Under the pieces are notes generated by a model. It did not search any database. It was not told the origin of the DNA and saw only the letters and a program-made list of their open reading frames with translations. A stretch of DNA of 64,000 bases, taken from assembly GCF_003075095.1 (NCBI RefSeq), contig NZ_QCZF01000002.1:186001-250000 (forward strand), in the 5' to 3' direction. This DNA is from Blastococcus litoris. GTDB taxonomy: Bacteria; Actinomycetota; Actinomycetes; Mycobacteriales; Geodermatophilaceae. The translations under genes were made by a program, and so were the position numbers. Shown here in pieces: positions 7,245 to 13,420 of this stretch; within the stretch, counting starts at the first letter, position 1; the number at the start of each line of letters is the position of its first letter.

Positions 7245-9361
7245 GGTGCTCCTCCCGTTCCCGCAGGCAGGACCGCCCGCACGACCGTGCCGCCGTCGGG
7301 CGGGCACTCGACCGTGCACCGGCCGCCCAGCTCGGCGGCGCGCTCCCGCAGCGACACCAGGCCGACGCCTGCAGGAGCGGCCGGGTCGATGCCCACGCCG
7401 TCGTCGGTGACGGTGACCACCAGGGCGCCCTCGCTCCGGGCGAGCGTCACCTCGACCCGTTCGGCGCGGGCGTGCCGGGCCGCGTTGGCGAGGGCCTCCG
7501 ACGCGATGCGGTAACCGGCGACCTCGACCGCCGCCGGCAACGCGTCCACGTCCGGCGCGCCGGCGACGGTCACGGCGACACGGGGATCCAGCAGCCGTTC
7601 GGCCTGCTGCCGCACCGCCGCGGTCAGCCCGAGGTCGTCCAGCGCGGGCGGGCGCAGGTCGTGGACCAGCCTGCGGACGTCGGCCAAGGCCGACGCGACG
7701 TCGTCCCGGGCCTGCTGCAGCAGCCGGTCGGCCTCGTCCCCGCGGCCGGCCACCGTGAGGTTGCGTGCGGTGTCGATGCGCAGGACCACCGCGCCCAGGC
7801 TCGGGCCGAGCCCGTCGTGCAGGTCGCGGCGCAGGCGCCGCCGCTCCTCCTCGCGGGCGGTCACCAGCTCGCCGCGGCTGGCCTGCAGCTGGGCGGCGAG
7901 GGAGTCGGCGCGGGCGGCCGCGGCGGCCTGCCGGACGACGTCGGCCAGGAGCCGCTCGTCACCGGCGACCAGCTGGGCCCGCACGCCCGAGGCCGGCAGG
8001 AGGAGACGGCCGACCTCCTCGCCCCGGTAGGCGATGGGCAGCGACTGCACCTCCGCGGGGCGCTGCCCGTGCTCGGCGACGAGCCGGTCGCCGCGGGCGA
8101 ACTCGACCTCGACGCCGACGTACGGGGAGCGGAAGGCCTGCGCGACCGCTGCCGCCACCGCGGTCAGCTGCTCCTCGGCGCCGCCGGAGCGTTCCAGCCG
8201 CTCGGCCAGCCCGGCGACGACGCGGTAGGGGTCCTCGCGCTCGCCCAGGACCCAGCGGCGGACGATCCGCCACAGCGCCCCGCGCAGCGGCACGTACACG
8301 CACGCGACGACGGCCAGCGTGACCACCAGGGCGTTCCGCTCGCCGAACCGGTTCCCGAGCAGGGCGCCGGTGGCCGCCAGCACACCGAGGTCGACGACGA
8401 CGACCCCGGCGGCGAGCCCGCCGTAGACGAGGGTGCGGCCCAGGAGGCGGTCGATGTCGAAGGCGCGGGGGCGGAGGATGCCGATGGTGACGGCGAGCCC
8501 GGTCAGCCCCACGGCGAGGGCCAGGTCGAGGCTGACGGTCGACGTGGGGAAGACCAGCGCGGCCAGCATGACCAGCGCGTCGACGACGCCGGCCCACAGC
8601 AGCCAGCGCATCCGCCGGCGGTCGTCCCCGGTGGCCGCGCGCAGCCGGTGCCCGACCACCGCGAGCGGGAGGAGGGTGCCGAGGGCGACCAGCGGGAAGG
8701 CGACCGTCAGCAGCGGCAGCAGCAGCCACTCGGGCAGCGGCAGGCTGGTGAGGTCGAGGTCCAGGTCGGCGTAGACGGCCGGCGTGCTGGTGCCGGCCCG
8801 CCGGTCGGCGATCTCCGACGGCGTGATCAGCAGGAGGACGGGCAGTGCGGCCGAGCAGGCCAGCGCCGCCATCGACACGGTGCGCCACCGGCCTCCGGGC
8901 AGGCGGCCGTCCGGGTAGAGCAGCAGGAGCAGCGGCAGGCCGAGGAGCAGCCACGCGCCCAGGCGCCCGACGACCCAGAAGGCCACCGAGGCGCCGGGCA
9001 GCGGCGGATCGCTCTGCACCGCGTAGGTGAGCCACGACGACGCCAGGGCGTCGACGGCCCAGAACAGGCCGCTCCCGGCCACCACCCAGGAGACGGCGTT
9101 GCGCGGAGCGCGCTGCACCAGCAGCCCTCCGGGGACGGCGAGCAGCAGCCCGGAGAGCCCGATCGCCCAGCCGGGCCCGGCCTCGGCCGCCGCCCGTGCC
9201 GACTCCGGCGTCACGGCGTCGAGGACGGCGCTCCCGGCCACCGCGGCGACGGTCAGGGCCGCGGCCACCCAGCCGAGCGCGGGGACCACGCGGGACCGCG
9301 GCGACCGTGCCGGCGGGACGGCCGCGGCGACCGGTCCGGGGCTCCGCTCCTCGACCTCCAC
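7241..9361 (-). CDS. Membrane sensor histidine kinase (HisKA_3 type)
   Basis: A 706-residue kinase starting at GTG 9361. About the first 300 residues hold roughly eight to ten hydrophobic segments (for example LGAWLLLGLPLLLLLYPDGR). A GAF-like segment follows (about 340-470). The dimerisation/phospho-acceptor motif is EERRRLRRDLHDGLG, with the His near residue 513. The ATPase domain has an N-box SEALANAARHA, G1 DDGVGI and G2 GVGLVSLRERA. It phosphorylates the response regulator encoded directly downstream. The signal is unknown. A longer frame upstream is antisense to the 9536 gene and is not used. Confidence 0.9.
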   Translation of the reverse strand: MEVEERSPGPVAAAVPPARSPRSRVVPALGWVAAALTVAAVAGSAVLDAVTPESARAAAEAGPGWAIGLSGLLLAVPGGLLVQRAPRNAVSWVVAGSGLFWAVDALASSWLTYAVQSDPPLPGASVAFWVVGRLGAWLLLGLPLLLLLYPDGRLPGGRWRTVSMAALACSAALPVLLLITPSEIADRRAGTSTPAVYADLDLDLTSLPLPEWLLLPLLTVAFPLVALGTLLPLAVVGHRLRAATGDDRRRMRWLLWAGVVDALVMLAALVFPTSTVSLDLALAVGLTGLAVTIGILRPRAFDIDRLLGRTLVYGGLAAGVVVVDLGVLAATGALLGNRFGERNALVVTLAVVACVYVPLRGALWRIVRRWVLGEREDPYRVVAGLAERLERSGGAEEQLTAVAAAVAQAFRSPYVGVEVEFARGDRLVAEHGQRPAEVQSLPIAYRGEEVGRLLLPASGVRAQLVAGDERLLADVVRQAAAAARADSLAAQLQASRGELVTAREEERRRLRRDLHDGLGPSLGAVVLRIDTARNLTVAGRGDEADRLLQQARDDVASALADVRRLVHDLRPPALDDLGLTAAVRQQAERLLDPRVAVTVAGAPDVDALPAAVEVAGYRIASEALANAARHARAERVEVTLARSEGALVVTVTDDGVGIDPAAPAGVGLVSLRERAAELGGRCTVECPPDGGTVVRAVLPAGTGGAP

Positions 9362-9535
9362 GCGCGGATCATGCCGGGACCGGTGTCCCGGCCGACAGAG
9401 GCGCGGTGTCCCGGACCGGTCGGGACGCCCCTCGGGCGAGCCGGTGCGCGGGCGCCCTGGCTGCCCGGGACTCCGGACCACCAGCGTGGTCGCCGCGGTG
9501 CACCGGCACCGCACACCACGCTCCCGGAGGAACCG

Positions 9536-10177
9536 ATGTCGATCAACACCAGCCCGCCGTCCGCCCGCACCGACGCCCGCCCCCTGCCCGCCGCGCCGAC
9601 GGCCGGAGCCACGCTGCCGGTCCGGCTGGGCGGTGCGGCGATGGCGGCCGGCGCGGCCGCCTGGGCCATCGGCTCGATGCTCACCTACGACGTCGCCACG
9701 GGGGAGGAGTACCCCCTCGCGTACAAGGCCAGCTCCCTGCTGTTCCAGCTCGGCCTCGTCGCGCTGGTCTCCGTCCAGCTGCGCACCCGCGCGACCGGCA
9801 CCGGACGGCTGGCCCGCGGCTTCCTGCACGCCGAGCACGTCATGCTCGGGCTGGCGATCGTCTCGTCGATCCAGTGGATGGTCGCCCCCGAGGTGTCGGA
9901 GGACCCGTTCTGGCTGGCGCTCGACGCCTTCTGGCCGCTGTCGATGCTGGGCATGGCCGCGATCGGCATCCGCATCGCGATCGCCGGTCGGTGGCGCGGT
10001 GCCGCCCGCGTGTGGCCGGCGATCGCCGAGACCTGGGTGCTGGTCATGTTCCCCGCCATGGCGCTGGTCAGCGACGAGGCGACGTCGTTCGTCAGCGGCG
10101 GTCACCTGCTGCTCGGCTACACGACCCTCGGGCTGATCCTGGCCGCCCGGCCCCACCTGGTGCTGCCGCGCGGCTGA
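9536..10177 (+). CDS. Integral membrane protein (DUF998-like)
   Basis: A 213-residue protein with about six membrane segments (GAAMAAGAAAWAIGSMLTYDV; LLFQLGLVALVSVQL; HVMLGLAIVSSIQWMV; FWPLSMLGMAAIGIRIAIA; WVLVMFPAMALVS; HLLLGYTTLGLILA). It resembles the DUF998 group in layout, without a known activity. GGAGG lies 5 bases before the ATG. It is transcribed divergently from the two-component system across a gap of about 175 bp and is a natural candidate target of that regulator. Its TGA stop falls in the first copy of an 80-bp repeat. Confidence 0.8.
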   Translation: MSINTSPPSARTDARPLPAAPTAGATLPVRLGGAAMAAGAAAWAIGSMLTYDVATGEEYPLAYKASSLLFQLGLVALVSVQLRTRATGTGRLARGFLHAEHVMLGLAIVSSIQWMVAPEVSEDPFWLALDAFWPLSMLGMAAIGIRIAIAGRWRGAARVWPAIAETWVLVMFPAMALVSDEATSFVSGGHLLLGYTTLGLILAARPHLVLPRG

Positions 10178-10334
10178 AGAAGGGACGTTCCCGCCCCCAC
10201 CACTCGCACGCTCGCGGCGGGACCCTGCAGGGAGGCCGACGGGCGAGGGGAGACTGCAGAAGGACCCTCCTGCCCCCCACCACTCGCACGCTCGTGGCGG
10301 GCCCCTGCCGGACGGCCGACCGACTCGAAGGACA
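10175..10334. repeat. Two tandem copies of an 80-bp repeat with a partial third
   Basis: The core CCACTCGCACGCTCG followed by a GGCGGG box recurs exactly 80 bases apart (10199 and 10279). The preceding AGAAGG and the following CCCTGC/GGCCGAC also match at the same 80-base offset. A third partial copy starts at GAAGGACACTCGT (10327) and runs into the next gene start. Copies differ by scattered substitutions and the core is partly self-complementary. It looks like a dispersed intergenic family rather than a CRISPR. Confidence 0.75.
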
Positions 10335-10342
10335 CTCGTCTC

Positions 10343-10822
10343 GTGACCACCCCCGATCCCACCGCGCCCGGCGACCTGCTGCCCGACGTCTGGTTCACCC
10401 GAGACCTCCCGGTGCTGCGCGCCGTCGCCCGGCTGGTCGACGAGCCCAAGCACGGCGGGGCGCCCTACCTGCTGGGCTCGGTGGTGCCGGCCAGCGGGTT
10501 GCCGAAGGCCGAGGTGGTCGCGGCGGCGAAGGCGCTGGCGTCGGCGGGCTACATCGAGCCGCTCACCAACCACGCCGGCGACATCGTCCGCATCACCGGG
10601 ATCTCGGCGGAGGCGCGGCGGCTGGCCGGTCTCTGGCCGACGCCGCAGAGCGAGTGGGAGCGGCTGGGGCAGCAACTGGCCACCCGCGCGGCGAACGCGC
10701 CGACCGACGTGGAGCGGGCCCGGTGGCAGGCGTTCGCCGACGCCGCGGCCGCGGTGGGGGAGCACGACGGGGCCCTGCTGATGTCGGCGCTGATCGGGGG
10801 GTACGTGCCCCGCAACCGCTGA
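10343..10822 (+). CDS. Conserved hypothetical protein, winged-helix-like
   Basis: A 159-residue soluble protein starting at GTG 10343. The middle (about residues 25-90: AVARLVDEPKHGGAPYLLGS, then AEVVAAAKALASAGYIEPL and DIVRITGISAEARRLAGLWP) has the helix-helix-wing rhythm of a winged-helix domain of the type found in actinobacterial hypothetical proteins. The C-terminus is helical. No membrane segment is present. The start lies immediately behind the 80-bp repeats, which therefore form its leader. It ends at a strong terminator shared with the cold-shock gene. DNA binding is plausible but not proven. Confidence 0.8.
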   Translation: MTTPDPTAPGDLLPDVWFTRDLPVLRAVARLVDEPKHGGAPYLLGSVVPASGLPKAEVVAAAKALASAGYIEPLTNHAGDIVRITGISAEARRLAGLWPTPQSEWERLGQQLATRAANAPTDVERARWQAFADAAAAVGEHDGALLMSALIGGYVPRNR

Positions 10823-10849
10823 GCCTCGTCAGCACGGCGCCGGAACGAC

Positions 10850-10883
10850 AGCGCCCCCGCCCGGAGAACCGGACGGGGGCGCT
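10850..10883. terminator. Bidirectional terminator before cspA
   Basis: A 15-base arm AGCGCCCCCGCCCGG pairs with CCGGACGGGGGCGCT with one mismatch around an AGAA loop, between convergent genes. Confidence 0.8.
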
Positions 10884-10898
10884 GTGCTGATCAGGTGA

Positions 10899-11102
10899 TC
10901 AGAGCGGCGTGACGTTCGCAGCCTGCGGGCCCTTCTGGCCCTGCTCGATGTCGAACGCGATCCGCTGGCCTTCATCGAGCGAGCGGTACCCGCTGGTCTG
11001 GATGGCCGAGTAGTGGACGAAGACGTCCGGTCCGCCACCGTCGGGGGTGGCGAAGCCGAACCCCTTCTCAGCGTTGAACCACTTCACTGTTCCTTCGGGC
11101 AT
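10899..11102 (-). CDS. cspA: Cold-shock protein, CspA family
   Basis: A complete 67-residue cold-shock domain: [20 protein letters not shown] with RNP1 (KGFGFA), RNP2 (VFVHYSAI) and the family end [11 protein letters not shown]. It binds single-stranded RNA/DNA and melts secondary structure, acting as an RNA chaperone. It is a stand-alone gene. The roughly 80 bases between its start and the decayed gene upstream would hold a promoter and a 5' leader. The symbol is by family; orthology to a specific Csp is not claimed. Confidence 0.95.
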   Translation of the reverse strand: MPEGTVKWFNAEKGFGFATPDGGGPDVFVHYSAIQTSGYRSLDEGQRIAFDIEQGQKGPQAANVTPL

Positions 11103-11182
11103 TGCTCGCTCCTAGCTGTGGTGGTGCATCGGGGTCCTGCCATAGCGCAGGGCCTTCCCGATGGGCCAACACTAGCCGTAGA

Positions 11183-11671
11183 TCACCCGTTGGGAACAGG
11201 TGCGGTCGCTTCGTGACCTGCGGTTCGTCCCAGCCGGCGCCGGAGGCCGTCGCGCACGGCGGGCCACTCGGCCGGCAGGATCGAGCAGTAGGCGCTGTCG
11301 CGGATCGTCCCGTCGCCGGCCGTGGGTGTGCGCCCGCCGGATCCCCTCCGACCGGATGTTGCGCGCGTCGGTCCCCAGGGTCACGCGCAGCACCTGCCAG
11401 ACGTCGGAGGCGTGGCCCAGCAGGAGCAGCTCGACCTCGGTGTCGAGGGCGGTGCGCTGGGCCGACGCCGCGTACCAGGTGCTGCCGATCTCGGCGACGC
11501 TCGGCGGCCGGTCGTCGTCCGGGACGACGGCACCGGGGACGCCGAGCACCTCCACGTCGAGGAACCGGGTGGAGCCGACGACGGCGAAGGGCAGCACCTG
11601 CCCGCCGGCCTGGCGGAGGTCAGCTGCTCGAGCCGGACGTGCTCGCCCGTCAGCAGGATCGGGGAGAGCAT
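11183..11671 (-). pseudogene. Decayed GNAT-family N-acetyltransferase
   Basis: The pieces of a RimJ/RimL-like acetyltransferase lie in order but in three frames. MLSPILLTGEHVRLEQL starts at ATG 11671. After a deletion of roughly 40 codons and a frameshift, QVLPFAVVGSTRFLDVEV and EIGSTWYAASAQRTALDTEV follow. Then VTLGTDARN runs straight into EGIRRAH, missing the usual AAIERLGAxFE helix. A second frameshift near 11330 restores GDGTIRDSAYCSILPAEWPA and RDGLRRRLGR, ending at TGA 11183. The loss of the acetyl-CoA-binding helix and two shifts make a working enzyme very unlikely. Confidence 0.8.
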
Positions 11672-11688
11672 GCCCGCGATCCGAGCAC

Positions 11689-11961
11689 TCAGGGCCGCAG
11701 GATCTCGTTCCACGGCCGGAGCGTCCAGCTCGCCACCACGCCGTTGACGACGAACGGGTCACCGGCGATGAACTCCTCGGCGGCCTCCCGGGTCGTGAAT
11801 ATCCCCATGGCGTCGCCGTTCATCGGCTCGTCGAACGTGCCGACCATCAGCAGCTCGCCCCGGGCGGAGAACTCCTGCAGCCGGGCGACGTGCGCGGGCC
11901 CGTGCTGCTGGGCCAGCGGCAGGAAGTCCTCGACGGCGCGGTAGGTCATCACTGTCTTCAT
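11689..11961 (-). CDS. YciI family protein
   Basis: A 90-residue single-domain YciI-like protein: MKTVMTYRAVEDFLPLAQQH, GPAHVARLQEFSARGELLMVGTF, and the DPFVVNGVVASWTLRPWNEI end. The fold is a ferredoxin-like alpha/beta dimer. Family members are small cytosolic enzymes or DGPF-type proteins, mostly uncharacterised. The His in HGPAH is the usual putative active-site residue. It sits just upstream of the GNAT pseudogene on the same strand. Confidence 0.85.
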   Translation of the reverse strand: MKTVMTYRAVEDFLPLAQQHGPAHVARLQEFSARGELLMVGTFDEPMNGDAMGIFTTREAAEEFIAGDPFVVNGVVASWTLRPWNEILRP

Positions 11962-12097
11962 GGCCGCATCCTGTCGGGAGGCGGCCGCCCGGTCTTGCGG
12001 AATTCGTGCGGCTCCCTCGGCACGGGCCTGCGGTGCGGCCCGCAGAGTCGGTCCTGCCGGGAGGAACCCGGCGCCCGCCGAGCCAGGAGATGCCGTC

Positions 12098-12319
12098 ATG
12101 GAGACCGCAGTCGCCACCCCCACCGCCCCGTTCGCCCTGCGTGACGTGGAGGACCTGCACGACGCCGACCTCGACGGCGTGCTGGCGGACGCGCTCCTGG
12201 ATGCCGGTCTCGCGGTGGCCTCCGCCGGTGCCGTGGCCGGGCTGGTGAGCCGGCGCGGGGACGACGCCGTCCTGGCGCACACGCTGAGCTCCCGCGCGCT
12301 GTTCCTCGCCCTGCTCTGA
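12098..12319 (+). CDS. Small hypothetical protein
   Basis: A 73-residue protein: METAVATPTAPFALRDVEDL, then DADLDGVLADALLDAGLAVA and a hydrophobic AVAGLVSRRG segment. CAGGAGA lies 6 bases before the ATG. The acidic, Ala/Leu-rich composition is compatible with a small helical protein; there is no recognised family. It could alternatively be chance coding in high-GC DNA, but the ribosome site and composition favour a gene. Confidence 0.5.
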   Translation: METAVATPTAPFALRDVEDLHDADLDGVLADALLDAGLAVASAGAVAGLVSRRGDDAVLAHTLSSRALFLALL

Positions 12320-12323
12320 CCGG

Positions 12324-12668
12324 GTGCGTCCCTGCGGTGACCGACGCCGGCGTTCGGCACGTGGCGACGTGGCCGGGAGGTGGCCGCCGGAGGCGGTCGC
12401 TGCGCTCGAGCCGTACCTCGGGACCGAGCACGTCGTCGAGGTCTGGGTGGGCGATCCGGCCACCAGCCGGGACGGCACGTCGCCCGACGGGCACGTCTAC
12501 GTCGCCGACGACGCGCGCGTGACCGCGATCCACGACCGTTCCGGGCGTCCGGACGTGCACCCGTGGCCGCTGCTCGCGGGTCCTGTCCTCCGGATGACCG
12601 CCCGGATCAGGGGCCGCGGGCGCGAGGTCGTCCACGAACACCCGTCGTGGACCCCGCCCGAGCGGTAG
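12324..12668 (+). CDS. Hypothetical protein
   Basis: About 114 residues from GTG 12324; GTG 12369 is an alternative that starts nearer the clearly protein-like part. The body reads PPEAVAALEPYLGTEHVVEV, VYVADDARVTAIHDRSGRPD and PLLAGPVLRMTARIRGRGREV, a plausible beta-rich soluble protein. The first 15 residues are Arg-rich and less convincing. There is no clear ribosome site. It follows the small gene at 12098 by 4 bases, so the two are probably cotranscribed. No family recognised. Confidence 0.5.
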   Translation: MRPCGDRRRRSARGDVAGRWPPEAVAALEPYLGTEHVVEVWVGDPATSRDGTSPDGHVYVADDARVTAIHDRSGRPDVHPWPLLAGPVLRMTARIRGRGREVVHEHPSWTPPER

Positions 12669-12674
12669 CGGGGG

Positions 12675-13076
12675 TCAGAGGAGCGTGCCGTCGTCCTTGG
12701 GGAAGCGGTGCCCGCCGAAGACGTACGGGTTGCCCGTCCACGCCTTCTTCCTCGGCTCCTCGACCCGCTCCGCCGTCACGGCCAGCGGCTGGGGGCGCCA
12801 CGCGTAGGTCCGGACCGGTGCGTCGTCCCAGATCTCGGCCTCGACGACGTGGGTCCGCTCGGCGAGCCACGCGGTCACTGCGGGTCCCCAGCGCTTCCGG
12901 CCGAGGTCGACGGCGAGGAGGGCGGCGGCGCAGACGGCCACCGTGAGGAGGGCGTCGGTCACCGCGGTGGCCACGTCCAGCCCCGAGACGTCGGCCCAGC
13001 CGACCTGCTCGATCTGGTACCCGACCATCTCGAAGACGGCGTACAGCACGCCGTAGACCACGAAGGGGACCCTCAC
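12675..13076 (-). CDS. Small membrane protein
   Basis: A 133-residue protein starting at GTG 13076. Two membrane segments lie in the first half (VPFVVYGVLYAVFEMVGYQI; ATAVTDALLTVAVCAAALLA). A polar C-terminal half holds WGPAVTAWLAERTHVVEAEI and NPYVFGGHRFPKDDGTLL. No named family. A perfect 7-bp dyad (CTCACCC/GGGTGAG) lies 42 bases upstream, matching the motif seen in front of many genes of the 46-62 kb region. Confidence 0.75.
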   Translation of the reverse strand: MRVPFVVYGVLYAVFEMVGYQIEQVGWADVSGLDVATAVTDALLTVAVCAAALLAVDLGRKRWGPAVTAWLAERTHVVEAEIWDDAPVRTYAWRPQPLAVTAERVEEPRKKAWTGNPYVFGGHRFPKDDGTLL

Positions 13077-13117
13077 CCGCAGGGGATCGACCGTCCGGGC
13101 GCATGGCTGGACCGCGC

Positions 13118-13135
13118 CTCACCCCTCCGGGTGAG
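13118..13135. promoter_or_regulatory. Candidate operator dyad (TCACCC-N4-GGGTGA)
   Basis: Seven-base perfect arms CTCACCC and GGGTGAG around CTCC. It is 42 bases upstream of the membrane-protein start at 13076 and 286 bases upstream of the MalT-like regulator. It differs from most sites in having a 4-base spacer. Confidence 0.45.
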
Positions 13136-13201
13136 CGCTGCCGGGCAGCGAGCGGCGGGGCTGCTGGGCGGCCGTCGGGGGTCGGTGCGAGACTGGGCGG
13201 A

Positions 13202-13252
13202 CCTGTCGGGGGGCGACAGAGGGCCTCGGTCCGTGGTGCGTCCCCCGACAGG
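13202..13252. repeat. Long inverted repeat upstream of the MalT-like regulator
   Basis: CCTGTCGGGGG (13202-13212) and its exact complement CCCCCGACAGG (13242-13252), 29 bases apart. It could be a hairpin in a long leader or a two-site operator. Confidence 0.6.
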
Positions 13253-13420
13253 CTCCTCCGGTGCAGGCCGGGACGCTCGCACGCGGAGGGGCCTTCCCCT
13301 CGGCCCGCGCGGACGTGACCATCGGCCCTGAACACCAGCCGCGGTGTGCCAGAAGGTGGGGTGCGGGCGTCCGCCCGCACACGGGCCTCGGTCGTAGCAT
13401 CCGGCGCCAGGGGGAACGGA

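Larger units (their letters stand above)
13077..13420. other. 344-bp divergent intergenic region
   Basis: It separates the membrane-protein gene from the MalT-like regulator at 13421. It holds the CTCACCC/GGGTGAG dyad at 13118-13135 and a long 11-bp inverted repeat at 13202-13252. AGGGGGAAC just before 13421 is the regulator's probable ribosome site. No protein-like frame is convincing. Confidence 0.7.

Noticed and set aside
10175-10334. Possible CRISPR array from the 80-bp repeats
   Set aside because: Only two full copies, repeat much longer than the spacer, copies diverged, no cas genes.
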